From Allorhodopirellula heiligendammensis (GTDB lineage Bacteria; Planctomycetota; Planctomycetia; Pirellulales; Pirellulaceae), in assembly GCF_007860105.1 (NCBI RefSeq), contig NZ_SJPU01000001.1, forward strand, positions 434,001-498,000: 64,000 bases of DNA. Reading direction: 5' to 3'. The notes beneath the pieces are model-generated. The model saw only the letters and a list, made by a program, of their open reading frames with translations. It searched no databases and was not told the DNA's origin. This document shows, piece after piece, positions 44,827 through 55,810 of the stretch (its first letter is position 1; each line of letters begins with the position of its first letter). The position numbers and the translations under genes are program-made.

Positions 44827-45954
44827 ATGCATCGTCGACCGCACAGAACTCAGGTACCCACGGCGCTCAGACAACGTGGCTTTACACTCGTTGAGTTGTT
44901 AGTCGTCATTGCCATCATTGGCGTCCTCGTGGGACTGTTACTGCCAGCCGTTCAAGCGGCGCGTGAAGCCGCCCGCCGGATGCAATGCCAGAACAACATG
45001 AAACAACTCGGCCTGGGCATGCACAACCACATGTCGGCCTTCAATGCTTTTCCACCTGGCAATGTCAACTACGACGAGTCGGGCAACCGATTCAAAACGG
45101 GAGGTTGGCAGCACGGACAGAACGAGTTGGGATGGCACTGGCTCGTGATGCTGTTTCCATATATGGAACAACCCGCGATGTGGGAACGGGTGAAGATCTG
45201 TGAGGAATCTCGTTCGGATAGCCACACCTCCAACCCTTGCGACGATTGCGAATACCACGAATTTACTGGGCACCTGGGGCGAGAGCAACTCGCTTCGTTC
45301 GACCATTGCCCGTCCGCTCCCGCGATTCGGACTCAATTCTCCGACGGCAGCTATGGGCTCGAAGCGCTCGCAAAGGGCAATAACTATGCAGCGTGCTGGG
45401 GCTCAGGAGATATGCTGTCTTGGGAGAAGCCTGAGACACGCGGCGCCTTTGGCACTCATTACGCCCATCAAGACCAAATCCTCAACATCACCCCCGACGG
45501 CACCTTTGCCGGGGATCGCTTTCAAAACAGCAACGGCATGCAGAGCCGAGATTTTACTGATGGTTTGAGTAACACGATCGCCATGAGTGAAATCATCGCC
45601 GCTGACTCGCGAACCGACATTCGTGGAGTCTGGATGTCTCCAGCAATGGGCGCCACGATCTTCTCGGCCTTCCGGAACCCCAACTCAAACGAGAAAGATG
45701 TATTAGCAGCCTGCGGTGATGAGATCAACGATCCGTCTACAACCACGACCATCGATAGCAAGGACCGCTTGGAATGCTTAGAAGTACGCGACACCGCTGA
45801 AGTCTACGCAGCAGCACGCAGCTATCACACCGGTGGGGTAAACGTATTGATGGCCGATGGCGGCGTCCGCTTCGTCACCGACTCCGTTGATAATCTGAAA
45901 ATCTGGCAGCCGATGAGTACTGCTCAGAATAACGAGGTCGTCGTCGAGCAGTAA
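44827..45954 (+). CDS. DUF1559 prepilin-like protein, copy 2
   Basis: A 375-residue protein with the prepilin-type N-terminus RGFTLVELLVVIAII and the DUF1559 C-terminal motif GGVNVLMADGGVRFVTDSVD. By eye about four in five residues match copy 1, including the cysteine positions and the C-terminal STAQNNEV. The changes are concentrated in the N-terminal leader and around residues 125-155. AGGAA precedes the ATG. The copies lie 4.6 kb apart and flank the cytochrome run. A stem-loop at 46025-46053 follows. Confidence 0.95.
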   Translation: MHRRPHRTQVPTALRQRGFTLVELLVVIAIIGVLVGLLLPAVQAAREAARRMQCQNNMKQLGLGMHNHMSAFNAFPPGNVNYDESGNRFKTGGWQHGQNELGWHWLVMLFPYMEQPAMWERVKICEESRSDSHTSNPCDDCEYHEFTGHLGREQLASFDHCPSAPAIRTQFSDGSYGLEALAKGNNYAACWGSGDMLSWEKPETRGAFGTHYAHQDQILNITPDGTFAGDRFQNSNGMQSRDFTDGLSNTIAMSEIIAADSRTDIRGVWMSPAMGATIFSAFRNPNSNEKDVLAACGDEINDPSTTTTIDSKDRLECLEVRDTAEVYAAARSYHTGGVNVLMADGGVRFVTDSVDNLKIWQPMSTAQNNEVVVEQ

Positions 45955-46024
45955 ACGAGCCAACACAAATCTTTTTGTGCTGACGTCGATCGTCAACATC
46001 GCACAAACGACAGCAATTCTCCTG

Positions 46025-46053
46025 GCACGGGTGATCTCTGTGATCACCCGTGC
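46025..46053 (+). terminator. Stem-loop terminator after DUF1559 copy 2
   Basis: GCACGGGTGATC (46025-46036) pairs exactly with GATCACCCGTGC (46042-46053) around a five-base loop. Only a weak T-bearing stretch follows, so termination strength is uncertain. It argues against the transporter gene starting before 46086. Confidence 0.7.
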
Positions 46054-46085
46054 TTGCTGCCAATCTCTTTGTCAAATGGGCACCC

Positions 46086-47465
46086 ATGGCAACCATCGCT
46101 GGAGACGCTCGCTACGACAATTCGAACACTGAGATAGACCGAGGTGTGACGCGTTGGCTGTCCAACACTCATCCCACCGTGTTCTCCATCTACTGCGTTA
46201 TTGCTGCGTTTGGAACGTACTTTTGTATGTACGCTTTCCGAAAGCCGTTCACGGCTGCGACCTATGAAGGACTAGTGTTCTATGGGATTGGATTCAAAAC
46301 CATCCTCATCTCATCACAAGTTGCCGGATACACGCTTTCGAAATTCATCGGTATCAAAGTGGTATCGGAAATGCCCGCCGCCTATCGCGCAACAGGGATC
46401 TTAGTCCTGATCGGTATCGCCGAGATTGCGTTGGTACTGTTTGCCGTCACCCCGGTTCCATGGAATTTTGTATGGCTTTTTGTCAATGGGTTGCCGCTGG
46501 GGATGGTATTTGGATTGGTGCTCGGTTTCTTAGAGGGTCGAGCAGTTACAGAGGCCCTGTCCGCAGGCGTGTGCGCAAGTTTCATCGTGTCTTCGGGATT
46601 TGTAAAATCAGTGGGACGGAGTTTGATTTCGTCTCATGGCATCGACACTTTTTGGATGCCTTGCTTGACCGGATTCATATTTGTAGTCCCGCTATTATTT
46701 TTCGTGTGGATGCTGTCTCAGATCCCACCTCCTTCGCCAACGGATGAAGCGCTGCGCTGCAAACGGTCCCCGATGGACCGTCGACAGAGACGCCAATTTT
46801 GGCGCCGACACGCTGGGGGCCTCACGGGCTTACTATCCATCTATGTCTTGCTCACACTCGTCAGGAGTTTAAGAGACGACTTTGCGGTCGAGATTTGGAC
46901 GGAATTGGGCGTGCGAGACAATCCAGCGGTATTCGCTCGATCGGAATTTTGGGTGATGCTCGGCGTCATCACCATCGCTGGCTTCACCAGCCTTGTACGT
47001 GATAATCGAACCGCCTTCCTGCTGTCGATCGGCGTTCTCGCGGTCGGATTCTTAGTCGTGTTCGGCGCGGTGATGGGCCAGGTGTTTGGAAAACTTTCTC
47101 CGATGACGTTTATGGTGCTACTGGGTCTGGGGCTGTATCTGCCCTACGTCGCGTTTCATACGACGGTCTTCGAACGATTAATCGCCGCCTTTCGAGAAAC
47201 CGGTACAATCGGCTATCTCATGTATTTAGCCGACGCCTTTGGTTATCTGAGCTACGTAGCCGTGATGATCTTTCGAAACACTTTCACCGGAGAGAATCGT
47301 TTCCTGCCGCTATTGACCTGGGGTGCATTGGCGATCACGGTGGTGTCGTCGGTCTTAACCCTGTTTGTGTTCCTCTATTTTTCATACAGAATCCCGGGTC
47401 TCGAAGAAGAGGATACGCGTGATATCTCTCTCGCCGGAACGCTTGAGCATCAACCAGCGAGTTAG
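46086..47465 (+). CDS. DUF5690-like major-facilitator-type transporter
   Basis: A 459-residue membrane protein with about 12 helices in two bundles and a basic central loop (residues about 225-250), as in MFS carriers. The phrase FCMYAFRKPFTAATYEG near the first helix is the feature by which I recognise the DUF5690 family. The ATG at 46086 is chosen because the upstream frame lies within the terminator hairpin. The next gene is a TIGR03364-like FAD oxidoreductase, a neighbour of DUF5690 genes in other bacteria and linked to aminophosphonate use. A transported organophosphonate or amine is an inference. Confidence 0.75.
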   Translation: MATIAGDARYDNSNTEIDRGVTRWLSNTHPTVFSIYCVIAAFGTYFCMYAFRKPFTAATYEGLVFYGIGFKTILISSQVAGYTLSKFIGIKVVSEMPAAYRATGILVLIGIAEIALVLFAVTPVPWNFVWLFVNGLPLGMVFGLVLGFLEGRAVTEALSAGVCASFIVSSGFVKSVGRSLISSHGIDTFWMPCLTGFIFVVPLLFFVWMLSQIPPPSPTDEALRCKRSPMDRRQRRQFWRRHAGGLTGLLSIYVLLTLVRSLRDDFAVEIWTELGVRDNPAVFARSEFWVMLGVITIAGFTSLVRDNRTAFLLSIGVLAVGFLVVFGAVMGQVFGKLSPMTFMVLLGLGLYLPYVAFHTTVFERLIAAFRETGTIGYLMYLADAFGYLSYVAVMIFRNTFTGENRFLPLLTWGALAITVVSSVLTLFVFLYFSYRIPGLEEEDTRDISLAGTLEHQPAS

Positions 47466-47581
47466 AACAGCAGGCCAACCGGTTCTCAACCGATTTCGCT
47501 GTGATCGACGTTGCGGTGCGTCAGCGAAGTGGAGTGATAGCGTATGCCGGTGTATCCCTGCCAAGTTGCTCAAAACGAGAG

Positions 47582-48826
47582 ATGCCGATGGACCTTCCTA
47601 AGCCCGACGCCAAAATGCACTCCGCCACTTCGCATGGATCCGATTTGCTAATCATTGGCGCAGGCGTCGTGGGGAGCTTCTACGCATACCACGCGTTGCA
47701 GCGTGGCTTGAAGGTAACGCTTCTCGAACGCCATGGAACACCCACCGGTGCAACCGTTCGCAATTTTGGACAGGTAGTGCCTTCCGGCCTGGATCAGGAT
47801 TGGCAGCGTCATGGTCGAGAAAGCCTGCGAATCTACCGCGAGATTCAGTCACACTGCGACATCACAGTTCGCCAACATGGCAGCCTCTACATTGCATCGA
47901 ATGAGCAAGAGTGCACGCTGATTGAGGAGTTGCGACGCATCAATGCGGCAACGGGGTACGCCTCGGAACTTTGGACGCGAGAACAATGCTGCGAGCGGTA
48001 CCCGCACCTGCGCGCCGACTACTGCCAAGGCGGACTGTTCTTCCCTGGCGAAGTATCGGTCAATCCGCGTCAAATGATCCACAGGTTGCACCAATACCTA
48101 GGCAGTTTCCGTCGCTTTCGAATCCACTACCAAACGCTCGTTCAGAATCTGGAATCATCCAACAGCGGCGTCATCGCAGAGACATCCAGTGGCGAGAGAC
48201 TGACCGCTTCCCAGGCGATTCTATGTTGCGGGAGCGAGTTCCAGACTCTTTTCCCAGCTCACTTTCAACAGAGTGAGATGCAACTATGCAAACTGCAAAT
48301 GTTACGACTGCGCCCGTGCCCTGGCGTCACACTGCCCGGGAACATTTTAACCGGTCGATCGATTCGCCGTTATGAGAGTTTTTCGCAGTGTCCGTCTTGG
48401 AACGAAATTAAGAGCAACGAATCCACGACAAATGAGCTGGTGGACGATCCCATGGGGCGATGGGGCATCCATATTCTGTTCAAGCAAGATTCCGATGGTG
48501 GAATCATTCTGGGAGACTCACACGAATACGCTCCCGCCAGTCAGCCCGACCAACTGGATTTTGAACTGAAAGCGGAAATTAATGACTGCATGGTCGCCGA
48601 GGCCCAACGCATCATGGGTTTTCCGCACTGGGATATTGAGACGTCATGGTCGGGAATCTACAGCCAAACGGCAGACCCAACGGGAGTCTACTGCAAAAAC
48701 CCGATGCCCAATGTGTACATCACAACGGGAATCGGTGGCAAAGGGATGACCAGCAGCGCGGGCTTCACCAAACATCACCTTGACGAACTGCTGGGCGAGA
48801 TCCCCACCAGCTGCTCCGGAGATTGA
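47582..48826 (+). CDS. FAD-dependent oxidoreductase, TIGR03364-like
   Basis: A 414-residue DAO-type flavoenzyme. The dinucleotide fold begins LLIIGAGVVGSFYAYHALQRG, followed by LLERHGTPTGATVRNFGQVV, and the C-terminal FAD segment is YITTGIGGKGMTSSAGF. ATVRNFGQ is characteristic of the TIGR03364 group, found with phosphonatase-type genes and thought to oxidise aminophosphonate-related amines. It follows the transporter by 116 bases. The start is ATG 47582 (or 47588). No PhnX/PhnW or TIGR03351 hydrolase is in the window, so the pathway is incomplete here. Confidence 0.82.
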   Translation: MPMDLPKPDAKMHSATSHGSDLLIIGAGVVGSFYAYHALQRGLKVTLLERHGTPTGATVRNFGQVVPSGLDQDWQRHGRESLRIYREIQSHCDITVRQHGSLYIASNEQECTLIEELRRINAATGYASELWTREQCCERYPHLRADYCQGGLFFPGEVSVNPRQMIHRLHQYLGSFRRFRIHYQTLVQNLESSNSGVIAETSSGERLTASQAILCCGSEFQTLFPAHFQQSEMQLCKLQMLRLRPCPGVTLPGNILTGRSIRRYESFSQCPSWNEIKSNESTTNELVDDPMGRWGIHILFKQDSDGGIILGDSHEYAPASQPDQLDFELKAEINDCMVAEAQRIMGFPHWDIETSWSGIYSQTADPTGVYCKNPMPNVYITTGIGGKGMTSSAGFTKHHLDELLGEIPTSCSGD

Positions 48827-48847
48827 GCCTCAGGATGACGTCACTGG

Positions 48848-50416
48848 TCAACTCACGTCCTCAACGAGCCCCAGGTTAAGCCGTTCAGGCTTTGGGACCA
48901 AACGGCGAAATTGTTCCGCCGCGGCAGGGTTAGCATCATCCAGTTCTCGAAGGCTCTCGCGAATCTCAGTCTTCAATCGAGAGGCGTCCCGAGGTTTATC
49001 GGTAGCCATCGCAATGGTATGACGTTCGACCATCGCGAGTATTAAGTACAGCCGCTTCACGGTTGTGGATTGTTGTAACTCATCGAGCAATTGAGACGCT
49101 CTCGCGTACTCACCCTGCTCGATCAACAAGCGGGTCAACTGCAGTTTCGCCTTGTCGTGGTAATCCGCTTGGGGAGACTCCGGCGCTACGGGAAACTCTA
49201 AAACCGCATGCCATGCAGGGATGTCATTGCGAGTCAGGGCAGTTAAATATTGCTGCTCAATCGAATCGGCAACAGCGACAATGGGTCCGCGAAGTTCACT
49301 TGCGATGGAGATTGGGCGAGATGCCTGCGCTGCCATCCAGCCACCGATGCCACCCACGACACTTGCGAGAACGAGTGCCGCAACGGCGACTCGCTGTCGT
49401 GAGACACGACGGGCTTGGGTCGCCCGTGCTAGGTCGGTGACACGCTGCAATTGGATCGTCGCTGAGCTGACAGCTGAACTCGACAGTGTGTTCGCCGGAG
49501 GTCCCTGGGCACGCTCTCCGGCTTTGAGCGGTTCCTGCAAGCCAGTGGCCGGCAACTCGACACTGGTCGCGTTTTCAGGAGCGTGCGTCTGGACGATTTG
49601 CAGCAATTCACTGGCGGACTGGATACGTGCGGAGGGTGCCTTTTGCAAGCAGCGCATGACCAGGGAAACCAGCCACGCGGGCAGGTCGGCTCGACCGCGA
49701 ACATGATCGATAGGACGAGGCGTCTCGTGAAGATGCTTGACCGCTAACGCCAACGCCTCATCCCCATCAAACGGGGCCGAACCGGTCAGTAGGTGATACA
49801 TCGTCACACCGAGTGAATACAAATCGCTGCGTGCATCAACCGTCCCCCCTTGGATTTGTTCCGGGCTCATGTACCGGGGCGTGCCTAAGGTCAAGCCTGC
49901 ACGCGTCAGATTCGCGGTGCTCGAGTCGGCCTGCGTTAACATCCGCGCCAGCCCAAAATCGGTAACCTTGATCAAATCATTGGCGCCCCGCATGATGTTT
50001 TCGGGTTTGATATCACGATGGGTAACGCCACTTTCATGGGCCACCTGCAGCGCACTGGCAACACTGCGCACGACCGTCACTGCTTTGTCTGCGGAAAAGG
50101 GCCCCTCTCGATCCAAGGCCTGTTTGAGATTGATCCCGTCAACGAGTTCTTGAGCGATGAAGTGCACGCCGTCGACCTCGCCGAACTCGTAGATTTGCAC
50201 GATCGCAGGATGATTCAATCTCGCCGCCGCCTGAGCTTCACGCCGAAATCGCTTGAGGTGATCATCATCACTCTGGGCCACCGAACGCAGTACTTTGAGA
50301 GCTACGTCACGACCAAGGCCGAGCTGGCGGGCGGCATAGACATCGGCCATCCCCCCACTACCGAGCCGACGTAGCACCTGAAAATCACCGATCCGGCATC
50401 CGACTAAATCACTCAT
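48848..50416 (-). CDS. Membrane-anchored Ser/Thr protein kinase
   Basis: A 522-residue Hanks-type kinase with a glycine loop RLGSGGMADVY, catalytic Lys41 (VALKVL), HRDIKPEN and DFGLAR, and the APE-like segment TPRYMSPEQ. The kinase domain (about 10-270) is followed by a linker, one membrane helix (about 345-365) and an extracytoplasmic helical tail. It is the last gene of the hemB-led run and overlaps larE (ATGA). The tail could sense an envelope signal, but no PASTA or other known sensor is visible. Confidence 0.93.
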   Translation of the reverse strand: MSDLVGCRIGDFQVLRRLGSGGMADVYAARQLGLGRDVALKVLRSVAQSDDDHLKRFRREAQAAARLNHPAIVQIYEFGEVDGVHFIAQELVDGINLKQALDREGPFSADKAVTVVRSVASALQVAHESGVTHRDIKPENIMRGANDLIKVTDFGLARMLTQADSSTANLTRAGLTLGTPRYMSPEQIQGGTVDARSDLYSLGVTMYHLLTGSAPFDGDEALALAVKHLHETPRPIDHVRGRADLPAWLVSLVMRCLQKAPSARIQSASELLQIVQTHAPENATSVELPATGLQEPLKAGERAQGPPANTLSSSAVSSATIQLQRVTDLARATQARRVSRQRVAVAALVLASVVGGIGGWMAAQASRPISIASELRGPIVAVADSIEQQYLTALTRNDIPAWHAVLEFPVAPESPQADYHDKAKLQLTRLLIEQGEYARASQLLDELQQSTTVKRLYLILAMVERHTIAMATDKPRDASRLKTEIRESLRELDDANPAAAEQFRRLVPKPERLNLGLVEDVS

Positions 50417-51270
50417 GGCTGGACATTCGACAGAGTAACGAGTGATTCGTTCATGCTTCCGCTCCGCAGTCCGCGTAGATCCAAAGTGACATTTCGAAAT
50501 CCCATGGCAGTGAACGCGGCGGCGAGTGACGCATTGTGCTGCAGATCAACGACGTTTCTCATCTGGTCAGCGATGACTTCGATGCAGGCCAATTCCCCAG
50601 CGAGCAGTCGCACACGCAGATCACCAATCCCGCGCTCACGCAACCAGGATTCCGCGGCATCGATCCGGGCTAAACGCTCTCGCGTCACCTCAACATCATA
50701 CGCAATTCGGCTCGATAGACAGGGTGATGCCGGCAGATCAGCATTGCTGAGCCCAAACCACTCGGCAATTTCTCGAACGGCGCCCTTCGTGAATCCCAAA
50801 TCGGCCAGAGGCGTATGCACGTTAGCTTGGCGGCCTGCGATCAACCCCGGGCGGTGATCGCCCAGGTCGTCCGCATTTGTTCCCGAAACGATCACGGCAT
50901 CGCGTTGCTTGGCGATCGGTTGCAGGAATTCGTAGAGGGTTTGTTTGCAATAGAAACAGCGATCAGAGCGATTTCGCACGTACCCCTCACGATCGATCTC
51001 ATCGGTGGCCACAAATTCATGCTCGATCCCCATCTCGCTGGACACACGAAGTGCCAACTCCGCCTGCCAACTCGCCAAGGACGGAGATTGGGCGGTCACG
51101 GCAATGCAGTTCGACTGGCCTCGCTGTGCAGCGTGCACCGCTGCTGCGGCCACCACACTACTGTCGACGCCGCCCGAGAACGCAACCACCACATTTCCCA
51201 GCGAGGCGACTGCGTCGATTAACCGCTGAGCGGCCTTCGCTTCGTTCAATAGGGGGCTGCCGTCATTCAT
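50413..51270 (-). CDS. larE: LarE-type ATP-dependent sulfur transferase
   Basis: A 285-residue PP-loop protein. AFSGGVDSSVV is the ATP pyrophosphatase loop. RCFYCKQTLY and SPCLSSRIAYDVEVT carry the conserved cysteines; the second is the equivalent of the LarE sacrificial cysteine. LarE donates sulfur to build the nickel-pincer cofactor of lactate racemase-like enzymes, together with LarB and LarC. None of those, nor LarA, is in the window, so they are elsewhere or this homologue has another sulfur-transfer role. The gene sits 29 bases after the Gfo/Idh/MocA gene and overlaps the kinase. Confidence 0.9.
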   Translation of the reverse strand: MNDGSPLLNEAKAAQRLIDAVASLGNVVVAFSGGVDSSVVAAAAVHAAQRGQSNCIAVTAQSPSLASWQAELALRVSSEMGIEHEFVATDEIDREGYVRNRSDRCFYCKQTLYEFLQPIAKQRDAVIVSGTNADDLGDHRPGLIAGRQANVHTPLADLGFTKGAVREIAEWFGLSNADLPASPCLSSRIAYDVEVTRERLARIDAAESWLRERGIGDLRVRLLAGELACIEVIADQMRNVVDLQHNASLAAAFTAMGFRNVTLDLRGLRSGSMNESLVTLSNVQP

Positions 51271-51299
51271 AAGGATTGGGTACCGATGCTTCTGCCACT

Positions 51300-52303
51300 C
51301 TAGTTCTGCATCTGCATTTCGCAGATCTTGATCGCATCACTGGCCAACTCTGGATCGAGCACAGGAGGCAGCGGGGCACCGGCAACGACGGAGGCGGCCA
51401 GCTCAATCTCGGTGACAAACGCATCGATCGGATCCCCACCACCGAGTTCAGGTCGCTCGAGACTGCCGTCATTGTGCATGATTACCGGCGGAATCGAATC
51501 GGTCGTGCCATCGGAGTACGCAGCAAACTCAAATCGCACGGTAGCCTGTTCGAAAGAGACCTCATACCCATGTGTGAACGGGCGAGCGGGCGAGTCGATC
51601 ACGCCACCGCCAACACTGACCACCGCGTCCTCGTAGGCGAGCACCGTTTCGTAGCGTTTCGGGACACCGTCGAGTTTATGGGAGGCCGTGTGCACCGACT
51701 GTGGCATGCCGAACAGCAATCGAATGAAGTGAGCATCGTGTACTTGCAAATCGAGCAGCGGTCCGCCCACCCGGCTCAAATCGTAAAAATCGGGAATCCA
51801 GTCGGGAGGTCCGATCGTGCGCTGAAACCGACCGCTGATGACACGCCCAAATCGACCGTCTGCTTTCATCCGAGCGAGTAGTGAGAACTCAGGCATCAAT
51901 GGCAAAATATGACCAACCATCAATTGGCCCGGGGACGCCAGGGATGTTAAGCGTTCCGCTTCGGCGGATGTTAGCGCCAACGGCTTTTCACAGAGCACAC
52001 GCTTACCCGCGGCGAGGGAGGCGGTAACCGCATCGACATGCAGATGTGGCGGCAAGCAGATATCGATCAGGTCGATCGAATCGTCGGCAAGCAATCCATC
52101 AAGATGCTCGCAAACATTCATATCCGAGACATCAAATTGCTCGCCCGGTGGTCCAAAATTACCTTGGATGCCCCGCCAATCCCCTGATCGCTTCGTCGCA
52201 CTGCGACTGGCAAAGCCCGCCATCTCCGCAGTATTACTACGACGATACGCCAGAGCGTGAATCCAGCCCATAAAACCGACACCAACGACCGCTGCACGTA
52301 TCA

Positions 52304-52304
<1 letters not shown>
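51300..52304 (-). CDS. Gfo/Idh/MocA-family oxidoreductase
   Basis: A 334-residue NAD(P)-dependent oxidoreductase. The Rossmann motif is VVGVGFMG near the start, and CEKPLALTSAEAERL is the lysine/proline signature of the family. RVGGPLLDLQVHDAHFIRLLFG holds the catalytic aspartate and histidine region. Substrates are usually sugars or inositols; this one is unknown. The ATG at 52304 has AGGAG upstream and overlaps the methyltransferase stop (TAATG). Planctomycetes carry many paralogues, so a specific function cannot be inferred. Confidence 0.9.
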
Positions 52305-54072
<1,768 letters not shown>

Positions 54073-54780
54073 TTATTTCGCTCGTACGACGACATCGTCA
54101 AACTCGTTCATATCGTCGAACGAACCAATCCCAATCCGCCCACTTTGGAAGCGTTTGTCCGTGGTCTGCATGAGCGGCGTGGTCATGTCGTCAAAAAAGA
54201 CGTCGATGCTGCCACTCTCCGCGTCACGGACGAGACGTACTTGGTGCCACGCGTCATCCCAGGGCGTACGCTTTTCATTTTTCGTCAGCGCCAACCTCGG
54301 GGCTTCGTCAACGACCATGATCTGACCACTATGAGGGTCCGGTTGCGCCCCCAAATGGACGTAGTAAAAGTGCTGGTCGTCCTGATAATCAAAAAACACG
54401 CAACAGTCGCGATGATTGCCAGTATCCTTCGTGCTGCGAACCCGGAATGAAATCTCAAAATCTTCCAGCTCGAGGTCTTTGATCAGAGCAACGTGGAGAG
54501 GACTTCGCACGGGAGGGGCGTAGGCCGACTCACGAGCGGTAATCTCGAGCGTATGATTTCCATCTTTTTCTGCCATTCTCCACGTCGCAGGATCGAGAAT
54601 CTCCCAGCGGTCATGTCCCGATTCAAAATCGTCTGCGAAGACAGCCTTCGACTGAGCATCAGGATTGGTACCCTCTTGCTCTTCGGCGTGACCCAGACCC
54701 AGGGACTGCACGACGGCCGCTACGCAACCCCAGATCATCAAACGGCGGAAATTCGTAGGCATGGTTGATGCAATTCTCAT
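54073..54780 (-). CDS. Secreted LamG/concanavalin-like protein
   Basis: A 235-residue protein with a signal peptide (MIWGCVAAVVQSLGLGHAEE) and a beta-sandwich domain. FADDFESGHDRWEILDPATWRM at the start and GRIGIGSFDDMNEFDDVVV at the end are typical of DUF1080/LamG-like jelly rolls, which bind or process glycans. No catalytic residues can be named. I chose ATG 54780; the in-frame ATG at 54762 and the upstream frame to 54831 are alternatives. It lies upstream of hemB on the same strand, 70 bases apart. Confidence 0.78.
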   Translation of the reverse strand: MRIASTMPTNFRRLMIWGCVAAVVQSLGLGHAEEQEGTNPDAQSKAVFADDFESGHDRWEILDPATWRMAEKDGNHTLEITARESAYAPPVRSPLHVALIKDLELEDFEISFRVRSTKDTGNHRDCCVFFDYQDDQHFYYVHLGAQPDPHSGQIMVVDEAPRLALTKNEKRTPWDDAWHQVRLVRDAESGSIDVFFDDMTTPLMQTTDKRFQSGRIGIGSFDDMNEFDDVVVRAK

Positions 54781-54873
54781 GGTGCGTGGCGTGCGGAAAT
54801 ACGGCCAGTATTGTAACCTATCGCGAGTCAATGAGAATCACCGCTGACGTCCGCTCCTCTCGCACATCTTGTC

Positions 54874-55239
54874 ATGGCCAAAAAGACACGTATCCCGCAC
54901 AAGTTTCAACCTTGGATCGAGGCGCGAAAAAAATTCCATCTGTCGCACGCCCATATCCAGATGGCGAGAGAACTCGGACTCAGCCCCAAAAAGTTTGGCA
55001 GCTACGCCAATCGCGATAAACAGCCCTGGAAGCTGCCGTTGGTCGAATTCATCGAGTTTCTCTACGAGCGTCAGTTCGACAAAAAGATGCCCGACGAGGT
55101 ACGAACAATGGAACAAATGGCGGCCGAGCATGTTGCCAAGCGTGCCCAGAAGAAGGCGGACAAACTCGCTGCAGAGGACCATTCAGCTGAACAACAGACC
55201 TCGGCAGACCAGCCAGGACCTGACGCCGCATCTCTGTGA
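54874..55239 (+). CDS. Conserved hypothetical protein of about 120 residues
   Basis: A 121-residue basic protein beginning MAKKTRIPHKFQPWIEARKK. The middle (HIQMARELGLSPKKFG) has a helix-turn-helix-like pattern, and the C-terminal third is charged and disordered. I recall this N-terminal sequence as conserved in distant bacteria but know no function. It may bind nucleic acid. It is divergent from the LamG-like gene and followed by a long gap. Confidence 0.75.
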   Translation: MAKKTRIPHKFQPWIEARKKFHLSHAHIQMARELGLSPKKFGSYANRDKQPWKLPLVEFIEFLYERQFDKKMPDEVRTMEQMAAEHVAKRAQKKADKLAAEDHSAEQQTSADQPGPDAASL

Positions 55240-55609
55240 ATCCCCTTCGCATTACTTCACGCCAACCGCTGCTTTCTTCGCGTCCGCCGAAGAAGACCGA
55301 TCGTGCGTTCTAGCGAAGGAGCCCACATGGCTTCTAAATGCTTTTCCGCCGTGACCTGCTTCACCTGCCCAGCGAAACGGGACGGCTGACACCGCATCAA
55401 CGCTTGCCAATAAACGGCTGGCGAACGTCGCCATGGCACGGTGGCTGACGCGAGTCCAAATGGCCGGCTCAGGCAACGCAACAATCCACGCTGTCATCCC
55501 ACACCAATTGCCAGCCACGGCCGCACCGCGCACGAAGAACGGCCAGCGACTGAAATGGCTGGCCGTTGCGATATTGAAACGAGTTCGAAGGAATCCCAAC
55601 AGAGCGGGA
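55240..55609. other. 370-base gap
   Basis: No supported gene. A minus-strand frame covers most of it but lacks recognisable domains or a plausible start. A short hairpin AATCCC/GGGATT at 55592-55611 abuts the stop of the small basic protein gene and could end its transcript. Confidence 0.4.
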
Positions 55610-55810
55610 TTATTTCTCTTCGGCTTTCTTGACTTTCTTTTTCTTCTTCAGCGAGATCTTTTGGACCCGCGTCTTAGCCATACCGATGATGTCGGCGCTC
55701 TCGTCAAATCGATCGAGTTCCTTCAGACGTGCAACCCGTTCGGCACGGGTCAGTACGTTGCGACTTTTAATGGCCCCGGCTTGCACCTTGAGGCTACGAT
55801 CCATGGTCAT
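55610..55810 (-). CDS. PVC-superphylum small basic protein (TIGR04137 type)
   Basis: A 66-residue, strongly basic protein: MTMDRSLKVQ, RNVLTRAERVARLKE, and a lysine-rich C-terminus. This is the signature of the small basic protein found across Planctomycetes, Verrucomicrobia and Chlamydiae (TIGR04137). Its high charge and conservation suggest a ribosome or nucleoid role, which is unproven. The start may be the Met at 55804 instead. Two 16-base direct repeats lie about 110-140 bases upstream and may be regulatory. Confidence 0.88.
   Translation of the reverse strand: MTMDRSLKVQAGAIKSRNVLTRAERVARLKELDRFDESADIIGMAKTRVQKISLKKKKKVKKAEEK

Noticed and set aside
55252-55599. Possible 115-residue minus-strand gene
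   Set aside because: No recognisable motif or convincing start; best treated as intergenic.
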